The notes below the pieces were generated by a model, which made no database searches, was not told where the DNA came from, and was given only the letters and a program-made list of their open reading frames with translations. A DNA stretch of 64,000 nucleotides from Selaginella moellendorffii. Its lineage: Eukaryota > Streptophyta > Lycopodiopsida > Selaginellales > Selaginellaceae. The first letter of the stretch is position 1, and each line of letters opens with the position of its first letter. The stretch covers positions 1,099 to 65,098 of the forward strand of contig NW_003314417.1 in NCBI RefSeq assembly GCF_000143415.4, in the 5' to 3' direction. Both the position numbers and the translations under genes were made by a program. This document shows positions 53,714 to 64,000 of this stretch, piece after piece.

Positions 53714-56700
53714 TTAATTAAACTTTGCATAAGTACATAGAGTTCTGCTTTGTAGAAATTCCTCCACTAGATCTCGCGCGTTCGCTAAGTTCTCCTCCGA
53801 TTCCCATGTTGCTTCGCAGTGTGGAAATCCTTTCCACTTCACATGGAACTCTCTCACCTCACGTTCTTGTCGTTTGCTCTTGTGCACATTGAGGATGGCC
53901 TCGACTTCGTATTCTTCTTCCCCTTAGATAACCTCAGGTAAAAGTCTCACTTGGTCCTTGCGAAGCGGATCCTCAAAATACGGCTTGAGTAAGTTCACGT
54001 GGAACACGGGATGCATCTTCCCCATCTCTCAAGGAAGTCGAAGACGGTAAGCCACTTTACTGATTCGAGCCTCAATCTCGTAAGGCCCCGCGAACTTGCT
54101 TAAGGAACTCAAGATCAATTCATTTATAGGAATACATGCATTTTTACCTTTGGGTCAACTTCTGGTTGATCCCACTTGGTAGCTTGAGGTTCTTGGTGTT
54201 TAGCCACATTTTCTCCCCAGTTTAAAACTCTACATCCCAGCACTTCTGGTTCACGTACTTAGTTTGCCTTTGTTGAGCCCGTTCCAAAGAATCCCTCATT
54301 AGATTCCAAATGTTGAGTCTTTCCGCCATGAATGCCTCCACTGTGGGTAACTCTCCATGATACTCGGCCACACCAAGTTCCACAAGACCTTCAATAGCTC
54401 GCCTATTGATGACTTCCCATGGACTCACCCCGATGTTTGAATGTGGTGAGTTGTTATAACACATTTCCACAAGTCCCAAATGACTTACCCAATCAGTCTG
54501 GTCTCCCGAGACATAGCATCGCAAATAATCTTCCAGCTACCTATTCACCCTTTCCATTTGTCCGTCTGTCAAGAAGTGTTAGTGCCATCAATTTTAACTT
54601 AATACCCATTACCTGTCTGTAGGTGATAGGCTGTGCTGAATTTCAACTTGGTGCGATACTTTTCTAGGAGTGTCCTCCAAAACCTATTGGTGAAGATCTT
54701 ATCTCGATCTGAGATAATCTCTTCCGGCCTTCCCCGCACTCGAACCACTTGTTCGAAGAACAGCTTCGCCACACCTTCCACATCCACTTTTGTTGTGGTG
54801 GGTATGAAATGTGCCATCTTCGAAAATCGATCAACCACCATGAATATCGCATCGAACCCCTCGCTTGGGGGAAGTCCCGTGATGAAGTCCATTGTAAGAC
54901 ATTTCCATGGACAATCTGGAATTGGGATGCTTTGTAACAAGCCCCCACTAGCCTTAGTCACGACTTTGACTTGCTGACATGTTGGACATGTCTTTACATA
55001 ATCTTGGACATCCTTAGCCATATCTGGCCAATGGTACTTCCTCTTGAGTAAGCCCATTGTCTTGGGTACTCCACCGTGTCCCGTAAGAGGTCCATCGTGA
55101 CACTCTTTTAAGGCTACCTTCCTTAGTTCCCCTTCTGGAATATACACCCTCGTTTGCTTGTAATATATGAGTCCATTGCGTTCTGCATAGCCCGTTTTCT
55201 CTTCCGTTGGCAGCTCACCTCTCTGGTGAGCTTCCCGTGCCTCTAGATTCCTCAGCAACACTTCTTGTGCTAGACCATCGTTCTCGTATGCAGTCCGCAC
55301 ATCATCCCAAAAGGTTGCTGTCGTGCTAGATATAGCCAACTTCAAGCTCGCTTTTCGACTTAGCGCATTTGCCACGATGTTGCTCTTCCCAGGCTTGTAC
55401 AAAATCTCACAATCAAACTCGGCCAAGGCATTGGCCCACCGACCTTGTTTTCCCCTCAAGTCGGGCTGTGACAAGAAGTGTTTCGTTGCCACATTGTCCA
55501 TGTAAACCTTGAAGTGTCTCCCAAGGTAGTGTTGCCACTCCTTAAGTGCCTTGACCACCGCAAACAATTCCTTCTCATGGGCAGGCCACTTCCGTTGAGC
55601 TTTGTCCAACTTCTTCGAGAAGAACGTTACTGGATGGTTGTCTTGCTTCAAAACTGCGCCCAACGCAAAGTCTGAAGCATTTGTTTCTAGCTCAAAGTCC
55701 TTACCAAAGTCTGGTAACGCCAACACGGGAGCCTTCCTCAACTTCCCCTTGAGGTGGACAAATGCCGCCTCGCATTCCGCTGTCCATACCATCTTCCCTT
55801 TTCCCATTTGGTCCGTTAAGGGCAGGGCTACTCTCGAATAGTGTTTGATAAACTTTCGATAGTAGTTGCATAGCCTTAGGAATGCCCTTAACTCGTGTAC
55901 ATTCGATGGTCGCTCCCAATTTTAGATTGCTTGGACCTTCTCCGGGTTCACCTTTAGCCCGTCCTTGCCCACCACATGCCCGAGAAACTTTACCTCTTGT
56001 TGAGTAAAGTCACATTTGCTCTCTTTAGCATATAGCTAGTGTTCCCTTAGTTTCTCAAACACTTTCGTCAAGTGTTTGGCATGCTCCTCTAGCATTTCGC
56101 TATAGATCAAGATGTTGTCAATATAGACGACCACAAAGTGATCCAAATAGGGTATAAAGATATAGTTCATCAACGCTGAAAACATTGCCAGCGCATTACA
56201 TAGCCCGAAGGGCATCACCAGAAACTCGAAGCTCCCATACCTCGTTTGACAAGTTGTGTTCTCGACATCTTCTTCTGCTACCCTAATCTGGTAGTATCCT
56301 GACCTTAGGTCAATCCTCGAGAAGTATTTTGCCTTTCCCAACCTATCGAACAGGTCTTCAATCCTTGGCAAAAGGTACTTATTCTTCTTTGTATATTTGT
56401 TGAGCAACTGGTAGTCTATGCACATGCGTATAGATCCATCTTTCTTTTTCACAAATAGCACCAGTGCCCCATACGGTGACTTGCTCAATCTAACATACCC
56501 TTTGTCCACCAACTCCTCTAGTTGGCACTTGAGCTCGGCAAGTTCTTTTTCGTTCAAACGATAGGGGGGACGAACCACCACCTCAGCACCCTGGACCAGC
56601 TCAATTTTATGTTCTATCGGTTGTGCGGGGGGCAATCCCGCCAGTAGCTCCTCTGGCATGGTATCTTGGAATTGGTCCAACACCCGCTGGATCACTAAAG

Positions 56701-58486
56701 GTACTTCTTCCATTCCTGTCTTTTTGTCACTTCTCACCGAGAGTAAGCACAAAAATGTAGCCTTGGTCCCTTTAGTGAGTTGTCCTCTCGTGGATACCAG
56801 GTTTAAGCATGAATCTTTGGCCTTGCATTGCCCTACCTTTAGATCCTGGGCCTCCACCATGGATCTTCTTCCTTGGGCATTCGCCAGTACCACAAGGTTC
56901 CTACTTTGTCCATGTAGGGCTACCACGAACCGATTGAACCAATTCATCCCAAAGATCACGTCAAATCCCGCCATGTCCAACACAGTGAAGTCCATGTCTA
57001 CTTTCCAAGTCCCTACTTCGACTCTCGCTTGTCGAAGTACCACATCGGTGCTTTGGCTACCTTGAACAAACTCTATAGTCTTTGGTTCGCCCAGCCGTTG
57101 CACCATTAGTCCGGCTTGCCAAACTATGTCTGCAGCCACAAAATTATCCGAAGCACCCGTGTCAATAAGGATCTTAACAAAGTTACCCCCAATCTTCCCT
57201 CGGAGGGCTAGTAGATGTCGCGAACGACTCTTTACCAAAGTTGCTCGTGTAATGAGTAACTTTGAACTAGGGACTGGATCACATACCTCAGTTTGGACTT
57301 CACCCGACTTAATGGTCATATTGGCTCTGGCCTTCTTCGGGTAGGGACATTCCCTCGAAAAGTGTCCCGCTTCACCGCAGTTGTAGCATACGTTGTTTCC
57401 CACGCTGCTAAACGACTTGACCTTCTTATTCGTGGGTTTGTCTCTTTTTGCTTGACTCCCCCATGTACTTGCTCACTGACCATCGGATTTGCCCTTCCAG
57501 AACCCCGAGGACTCATTCTTAGAGAAACTCTTCTTGAATTTCCCTTTGCTATATGTTCCCTTTGGTTTGGCCCCTTTACTAAACGTGAATCCCGACCCTG
57601 TCGCGTTCCCCTTTCGCAGGTTATCATTGAAATGCACCTTGATAGCCACATCCAACGCTTCCTTGTAGTTGGTCGGGTTCCAGTGCATCACCTCACTGCG
57701 AGCCCAGGTTTACAAACCTGATATGAAGGCATGGAACGCATTTATATCCCCCATGTTCGTGACAAGTATCCTCTTTGCCATGAACCCATTCACATACTCC
57801 TGAATGGTTCCAGTCTGCTTCAGCCTACTCAGCTCATCTCTTAGATGCAGAGTGGCATTCGAAGGAACGTATGTTGCGCAGATCCTCGCCTTCATCATGT
57901 CCCAAGTGGCCACCGGTCCTTTGTTGGCGTCCGTCGTTCTCCACCAAGACTTGGCATTATCTGCCAAGTATGGTTTTGCACATGGGACCTTCTCCGAGCT
58001 CGGTAATCGCAACGCTCGGAAGTAGTCCTCCATATCGTAAAACTAATCCTCCACCACCTTATAGTCATTCACTCCCTTGAAGACCGGTGGGGGCTTTGGT
58101 TTGTACTTGGGAACTGCCTAAGGGACTGATTCTACTTCGGTCTGTTCGACCTTGTTTGGTTCTGTCTCAGTCCCTGTTGAAGGGTCCGCACCTTCTGCGT
58201 TGCTAGCATCCGCAGTCTTTCTCTTTTTCTTCCGCTTCTTGTCACGCTTTAACTTGCGTACAAGAGTCTCCAGCAGGGCATTGGTCTGTGCCAACTGTCC
58301 TTCTAGCACGTCCAATCAAGCCTTGGACGACCGAACCTCGCCACCAGACTCCTGTTTGGAAGTTTCCTCACTAGAGTCCTCCTCATGCAAGGATTCCTCA
58401 TCCATAGCCTCTCGTTCAACCGGAGGCTCCAGCTCTGGAGGAGGTTCCGTCTCTGCCTTGGTTCACTTCCGCCCTGCCTTTGCCAT
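53714..58486 (-). pseudogene. Gag-Pol of chromovirus D, broken
   Basis: Collinear with B's gene. The longest open pieces are 57403-56036 (zinc knuckle, DTG protease, RT to the YIDN site, where B has YIDD) and 55807-54613 (RNase H, integrase to HPQT-equivalent LQT). Intron 1 is kept at 54566-54612. The acceptor of intron 2 is lost (CAG to CAA, near 54101). Stops occur in Gag at 58034-58118 and 57692-57709 among others. The Asp-to-Asn change at the RT active site alone would abolish polymerisation. Confidence 0.9.
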
Positions 58487-58545
58487 CTCCCAGCAATCTG
58501 CCTCTATCCTTCGCTAGAACTGAGGAAAAGGCTCTGATACCAAAT

Positions 58546-58739
58546 TGTAAGCTCCTGAGTTTGGACTTCCCGGGAGGTCACCCAGCCCAGTATTATTCAA
58601 ACTCAAGAATGCTTAACCCCAAGTATCACAAGACCCTTAACCGATTGGAAAAGGGGGTGCACTCTTGTTAATGGGCCCTTTCCCTCTATATTTAAACCCC
58701 AAGGATCGTCTTTCGAGTCGTTCCCTTTAGTTGCTTATA
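58546..58739 (-). repeat. Cassandra-type LTR serving as the 5' LTR of D
   Basis: 194 bases. On the - strand it contains GGGGTTAAGCATTCTTGAG and GGCTGGGTGACCTCCCGGGA, which match the A-box and C-box parts of plant 5S rRNA, and a TATA-like TTTAAATATAGAG. 5S sequence inside a short LTR with TGTAA...TTACA ends is the hallmark of Cassandra elements. It directly adjoins the primer site TGGTATCAGAGCC on one side and GCACC on the other. Confidence 0.88.
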
Positions 58740-58744
58740 GCACC

Positions 58745-59660
58745 TTTGGCATTATCAGAAGTATCGACTTGTAGGTGAAACTTCTTTATCTAGTTGGGTT
58801 TTACAAGTATATGTGCCTCTTTGAGGCATTATTTAAGCGTTAAAAATGCTTCTTAACAATTTTCATTCTATCTAAATAGAGTATCTTTATTTAAAAGATC
58901 AACAAGTAGCTTGTCAATCTTTGCATGAGCTTTTATAAATCGTTTATGATAGCCAACTTTCCCTAAAAAGGAATTAAGACTTTTTAAGTCATATGGTGGA
59001 AATATTGTTTCAATCATTTAAGAAAGTACACTTCTCTAAATTAAGAGAAATGTTATTTTCTCTACATTTTTTAAAATATTTTTGCAAGCAAATTAAATGT
59101 TCTATTCTAGAGTTTAAAACACTAAAATCATTCATGAAAACTCTTATAAAATCAATGAGATATTCTTTAAAAGTGTTTGTAACAATTCTTTAAAATGTGA
59201 AATGAGCATTGCATAGGTCAAAACGCATTTTACAATAAGTATAACCTCCCCATAGGCTTATAAAATCTGTTTTGTGTTAATTTTAAAATGCTATTTCCAC
59301 TTGGTTATAATCAAAGAATCTATCTAAAAATAAATACATCCCATGGCCTTCTATTGAATACAAAATTTCATATATGAAAGGAATACGGAATATATCATTT
59401 TTGTTGCATCATTTAGCTTTTGTAATTCACACAAACTCATAATTTGCCATTTTTCTTAGGCACAATTACAAGTGGTGAAAGCCATTAAGTATTTTCACTT
59501 GGATAGATAAATCCTACTTAGAGAAGTTTATTGATTTCCTCATTGACTTTACTTTGGTAATTAGGTGAAAGCCATTGAACATTTTAGATTGGATAATTAA
59601 ATCATGCTTCGAGAAGTTTATCTATTTTCTGTTGAACTTTATTTTGGTAATTAAGATTTA
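58745..59660 (-). pseudogene. RT and N-terminal RNase H remnant of E
   Basis: VDTSDNAKGA at the left joins the RNase H remnant across D. Near 59110-59145 the - strand reads IDFIRVFMNDFS, matching O's FMDDFS with Asp to Asn. Near 59170-59250 it matches O's MPFGLTNAPFTF region with stops. A 90-base tandem duplication interrupts the RT fingers. Confidence 0.8.
59472..59652. repeat. 90-base tandem duplication within the E RT remnant
   Basis: Two adjacent diverged copies share GTGAAAGCCATT at the start, GAGAAGTTTAT in the middle and TTTGGTAATTA at the end. Confidence 0.85.
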
Positions 59661-60141
59661 TTCTATAGAGCATATGCATTTTAGGCATATTTCCCAAAAG
59701 TATCTCAATATAATATGTACAAAGTTCTAGTAAGATGCCTTTTAAATCTATATAAAATCAAACAAAAATGTCCTTGTACTTTTTCAGTAGATTTATAGCC
59801 TGATTGCGAAATTCACTTTGCAATCTTTGAGCAATTGTGATAGTATGTAGATTATCCTCATCTGCTAAATTTATTTGCTCAAGTGGTTGATCACAAGAAA
59901 TATGCAAAATATAGTTTCTTTATTGATTAATTTTATAGGTAGGATCCTCCTTTAAATTGAAATCTGTTATACCCAAACCAATCTTTAGTCTAAAGGTTTC
60001 TTGCTTAGATACTTCTTTAAGTATTGAATAGATATCAACCTTTGAAATTGGCTCAATTTCAGAGAAAACTTTTAAGATTTGTTCTTCCTAGAAATCGTCT
60101 AATCCTTCCTCCTAATAATAAGATTGAGTTTTGAGGGGTTG
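59661..60141 (-). other. Decayed linker of E between RT and the Cassandra-type LTR
   Basis: AT-rich and full of stops. By position it is the protease-RT linker of E; no domain is recognised. Confidence 0.5.
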
Positions 60142-60336
60142 TGTAAATTCCTGAATTTGAACTTCCCGGGAAGTTACCCAGCGTAATACTATTCAAACCC
60201 AAGGACATCTAACCCCAAGTATCCCAAGACCCTTAACCAAGTAAAAAAAGGGGTGCACTCTTGTTCATGAGCCCTTTCCTTCTTTATTTAAACTGCAATG
60301 GATTGTCTCTCAAGTCATTTTTTTTAGTTGCTTACA
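60142..60336 (-). repeat. Cassandra-type solo LTR
   Basis: 195 bases from TGTAAATTCC to GTTGCTTACA, similar along its length to 58546-58739 and with the same 5S-derived segment (GCTGGGTAACTTCCCGGGA on the - strand). The flanks GGTTG (60137-60141) and AGTTG (60337-60341) form a near-perfect target duplication with one mismatch. No internal sequence. Confidence 0.87.
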
Positions 60337-60588
60337 AGTTGATTTTTCCTTTCCAATTGTATAGTGGAAGTAATGAGTACAAGTCTTTTCTAGTTGCCCT
60401 ACTCTATACATAAAAAACCATTTTTTTAGTCTTGGTTTGTGCAAGCAATTTTTAGCCAAGGCTTGCTTAGTAGAGTTTTGTAGGCAAAATCTTATTATGT
60501 CATTTTAAGCATAATATAATTGAGTTTGTACTTTAGGCTAGCCATATTGGTTAAGATATTTTTTAATAATTTTAATAAGCCTAACACA

Positions 60589-60834
60589 TCAATCATCAGT
60601 TATTTTTACATTAAACAGGGTTGGTTGAATTAAATCTAAGCCTAATTCTTTGCAAATACTCTCTTTTAGAATATTTACGCTTGAGCCACCATCGATAAGA
60701 GTTCCAGATAATAGATTCTTGCCAATCTTTATATCAATTGTAGGAACTTTATCATCACAATCCCTTATCTCAATTACAATGGCCATATATAGGATTAAAG
60801 TTTCTTCCTTTCTAAGCGAGAACTCTTTAAACAA
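60589..60834 (-). pseudogene. Protease remnant of E
   Basis: KVPTIDIKIGKNLLSGTLIDGGSSVNIL and CKELGLDLIQPTLFNV align with O's retropepsin, including the DGG active-site variant. This supports the kinship of E and O. Confidence 0.88.
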
Positions 60835-61589
60835 TGCAACTCTAAAGTAAAGTGTTAAAATGAGAAGTTAACCTAAAGTGATTGTAATTTCGGCATTTAA
60901 AATGCCTTTCACTGCTTCTTCATCCTTACCATCTAGTTTTAATATAGGATTTTTCTTTTGTGCTAGTGGCAAATTTGTATCACTTTGTAAAGACATGAGA
61001 CTTTCTATGTTAGAATCACTATTTTCCAAATCAATTAGTGGTTGCAAGTTTTAAAGTTGTTGAGTGATTTCTGCCTCAAAAGCTACTGCTCTACTGTGAG
61101 CTAGAGTAGGTTAAGTTCCTTACTTTAACATACCTTAATATACCCTTGAGCTTCCTTTTGACCGATGTCAACCACATGGTCAAAATTAGCACCTAACATA
61201 AGGTGTAATATTTTAACCATTTCATTGATTATCTTTATGATTGTTTTGCATTATTGCAAGCATTATTGAATTTGTCAATGTCATCTTTCATCTATTCCAT
61301 GGACTATGAGTGGGTATTTATGGATCTCAAAGAGTTATTGATGACTCCTTAAGGTTTGGGATATCTTGATTACACTTAATCTTTCATTTTGCAGATGAAT
61401 TCTTCTAATATCGGTCTTAGAGATATGTTGTTGTAAGAGAGCCCAAGTGTGTTTAGTCAACACCATCCCCTTGCATATATTATTTGTATAATCAATTTGC
61501 AAACCTTCTAGCACCCCAAATAAGTTGTGTCCTTAGACTCAAATATGCACTTCAACCACTTCATCTTTAAATCAACAAATCTAACAGTT

Positions 61590-62010
61590 TATAAACATCA
61601 TGGATATGTTCCTTCAACATCTCTTCCAAATGGATTAAGACATCATCAATGAAGTAACTAGTCATCTATGGCATATTGCAAAGCTGCTAAAAAGTCGTTA
61701 AGGCATTGTTCGAACTAAACTTCATCACCAAAAACTCATACAAACCAAATAGTGTATAAAAATCAATCTTGGGAATGTTTTCTTTGGCTATTGAATACCT
61801 AGAAGCAAGTTCTAATTTGGTGAACTAATAACTTCTCCCTAGATGATCTAGAAGATCAGTAGTGTGAAGAAGAGTGTACACATCTAGATCTCCACTTTAT
61901 TTAATAGATTATAGTTGCTGCAGAAATGTATACTCCCATTAGGTTTTGTCACAAGATAAGGTTCACATGCCCAAGGACTTTGTGATATTCAAATAACACT
62001 ATTTCCCAAC
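61590..62010 (-). pseudogene. Second decayed reverse transcriptase, different lineage
   Basis: On the - strand, MTSYFIDDVL near 61640-61670 fits the RT catalytic loop, and LVTKPNGSI near 61930-61960 fits the conserved K-x-G strand of the fingers. Many stops are present and the rest of the element is not identifiable. Confidence 0.65.
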
Positions 62011-62525
62011 ATCTCCTTGATGTTTTGCACATAAAATCACTTTTGGTAATTGATAATAAATAAGAACCTTCAATCTTCAACCCCAAATAACAAATCAAAT
62101 TCAAAAAGATCGGCATACTTCATGATCCGGTCAACTTGTGCAACATAAAGACCATAGGAGGGATCTTAAGAGGGAATAGAGAAACAAGATGAAACTATAG
62201 GAGACAAAAATATAGGAGGAAGTAATGGGGAAATAAAGGTGATAGAATCAAAGGTAAAATTAAAGGTGAACAGGAATAAAAGTGAGAAGAATGGAAAAAA
62301 TATAAAAAACTATGAAACAAGGGGGAGAAGCCTCAAAATCACACTTGGTATAATTGCACCATAACCAATTCATAAAAAGGATGAGGTTAAAAGCTTCACT
62401 TGCCATCACCCACAACGATTGTAGCTCAAACTCAAGATCACCCATACACACAACTAGGTTTGCCTCATCTTGTGCATATGCATTTGTTTGCTATATAACA
62501 TGCCTTTGGGGTTCAAGGCTAAGTT

Positions 62526-62875
62526 TTCTCTATTCTTCTTCTCTTTTTCTTTTTCCTACATTATTGTCTCTATTTATTTATCACTATTTTGCCAGCAGGG
62601 GCAAGAATGGTTATAAAATCATGTAGTATATATAAGTAGTACTTAGATATGCTGAAAAACAACCCCCACTCACTATTGCATGCATTTGTATTAAATTAAC
62701 CATCTTTTCTCTTGCCTATGATTGTTTGTGTAAAGTAGAGTTGAGAGAGTGATATATGCTTATCCTTACTTACGCCTTTAGGGTTTAAGATTAAATTCTC
62801 TTCTATTCTCTTCTCTTCTCTACGTTATTGTCTTTGTTTGTTTATCACTATTTTATAGGCAGGGGCAAGAACGTA
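62526..62875. repeat. Pair of diverged direct repeats, about 80 bases each
   Basis: TCTCT/TTCTTC-rich blocks ending TTATCACTATTTT...GCAGGGGCAAGAA occur at 62526-62612 and 62795-62875. They may be parts of a decayed LTR. Confidence 0.7.
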
Positions 62876-64000
62876 AGTATAGGCAAAAAAAGCTTTACTC
62901 ACTTTTGGCAATCATAGTGGGATAAGTTGTCACTCTTTGGCTTGAAAAACAACTAAGAGAAAATCACTTATGAATTATAAATGTGTGTAGCACTAAAAAT
63001 CACATATAGATTTCTTTAGTGAGTGTAGAGGCTTTAAGGCCTAAACAACACTAAAAGAACGAGCTCTTTTTGATATTGTAGTGGCTTAGTACCCAGACAA
63101 CGCAAGAAAGATATCTTTTCAACCATCACTTAATCCACAGAGTATGGGACAAGTTTGAAATTGGAGTTTGGCATATATTGCCAAGAAACTCAATTTCAAA
63201 TTATTTCACTAGCACTTTTTTGAGAAAAATCTAAAAGAAAATGGAATGGAGTTTGTTTAATGTGGAAAACATAATTAACTACTCTAGAATGTTTCCTTCT
63301 ATGCAAGTTCTAACTTGAGTTTTTAGAGAACACATTTTTCAGTAGTATATCATAATTTATAAGTAGGAAAATTGGGCACTTGTAACTTTTGTTGACTCCA
63401 GCTTAAAGAGAGCTAGAGCCAACCTTAGTGAAGAACAAATTGAGGAATTATTCACCCAAATTTATGAGGCTTTGACAAACACAGAATCACAATTAGAATA
63501 TCGTGTTGTCTCAAAGTTTTGATCTAATGTCCTTTAGCTTGGACAACTACTTAAACACGGTTTGAGAGTTTAAGTCTCTTACACATATTGCAAGAGCCTA
63601 TAAGATTTGAACAAAACTCATAAATCAAAAATTCAAAAACAGTTATCACGAACCATTCTAAGTGTTTGAATTGCTCTCCATCTAGTATATTTAGGTGAAT
63701 TAACTATAAAAGGGGTTTTGTCTAAAAAGGTGAAATACCCTTAGATACTCCTAAAAAATCTGAAATACATTGCAAAGCTAAAAAATTTGTCATATAAGTT
63801 TGAGCAAGGACTTGTATTCACCATTACTGCTTGTTATTTTGTATGCCTAGCTAGGCCACTGAATGATAGATTTAACAAAATTGCTTAAACAGCTTTAAGA
63901 GAAATACTTGATAATATTCTGCTTAAGGTATATAAAAGTTTAACTCTTGGTACCTTTACTATTGTCAAAGAAAGTGTGATAATACACCTAGATTACTTTG
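62876..64000. other. AT-rich DNA with no recognised gene
   Basis: No open frame of note, no recognisable protein motif and no RNA gene. It is most likely very old transposon remains. Confidence 0.5.

Larger units (their letters stand above)
52157..58739 (-). mobile_element. Chromovirus D with two unlike LTRs, - strand
   Basis: Same family as A and B. The target duplication GCACC is at 52152-52156 and 58740-58744. The 3' LTR (52157-53309) is the family's own 1.15-kb type, but the 5' LTR (58546-58739) is a 194-base 5S-derived Cassandra-type LTR directly joined to the usual primer site. The coding region has several nonsense changes, mainly C-to-T or G-to-A, so D is older than A and B. Confidence 0.92.
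48842..61100 (-). mobile_element. Decayed Ty3/gypsy element E, a relative of O, - strand
   Basis: E occupies 48842-52156, 58740-60141 and 60337 to about 61100. Integrase, RNase H, RT and protease remnants appear from left to right in reverse, with residues like those of O but many stops. Chromovirus D splits RNase H exactly at the LGA/AILCQ position, and removing D with one GCACC copy rejoins it. Both outer limits are uncertain. Confidence 0.78.

Noticed and set aside
58546-58739. A degenerate remnant of the normal chromovirus 5' LTR in D
   Set aside because: Beyond TGTAAGC it does not match the A/B/D LTR. It matches the separate solo LTR at 60142-60336 and carries 5S-derived sequence.

Overview
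The window is plant nuclear DNA made almost entirely of transposable elements nested inside one another. I found no host gene. Plant evidence: Ty3/gypsy pol genes with initiator-tRNA-Met primer sites, an Arabidopsis-type telomere motif array (CCCTAAA), 5S-rRNA-derived Cassandra-type LTRs, and short GT-AG introns. Cassandra plus a DUF7869-type transposase gene suggests a vascular plant with a large genome, perhaps a fern or lycophyte; the species assignment is a low-confidence inference.

Layout. (1) Element O, a Ty3/gypsy retrotransposon on the + strand, occupies 1-6977, 26323-27317 and 34880-about 36338. It was split by two later insertions of one chromovirus family: copy A (6978-26322, + strand, target duplication CCCAG) and copy B (27318-34879, - strand, target duplication CGTTC). 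A and B lie tail to tail. (2) Copy A is itself split by a 13.1-kb DNA transposon, T1 (8991-22080), with 24-bp perfect terminal inverted repeats and a TCAA target duplication. (3) At 36336-38695 is T2, an internally deleted and truncated relative of T1. It sits in the reverse transcriptase of another chromovirus, C (38696-41483, - strand), and O appears to have inserted into T2. (4) 41484-48841 is old, decayed LTR-element DNA (family F, same family as C), including a solo LTR with a TTGTT duplication. (5) 48842 to about 61100 is a decayed - strand relative of O, called E. It is interrupted by chromovirus D (52157-58739, target duplication GCACC) and by a Cassandra-type solo LTR (60142-60336). 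(6) The last 3 kb hold a further decayed reverse transcriptase and AT-rich DNA with no recognisable gene.

The most interesting item is T1. It carries two divergent gene units. On the + strand is a 1,000-residue DUF7869-type (RNase-H-like, DDE) transposase candidate. On the - strand is an 11-exon gene that joins a ParB-like domain to an acidic/proline-rich middle and a C-terminal FCP/NIF-type HAD phosphatase domain. At least 27 copies of a palindrome of about 22 bp (core TGGCRTGNGGCCNCAYGCCA) are scattered through T1, in introns, spacers and even coding exons. The pairing of a ParB-like protein with many dispersed palindromes suggests a parS-like binding system on a transposon. That link is my inference.

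Two other points stand out. The chromovirus family A/B/D has two small spliceosomal introns inside its integrase, at identical places in the copies examined. Chromovirus D has its own 1.15-kb LTR at the 3' end but a 194-bp Cassandra-type (5S-derived) LTR at the 5' end, inside one matching target duplication. This chimera points to template switching between Cassandra and this chromovirus.
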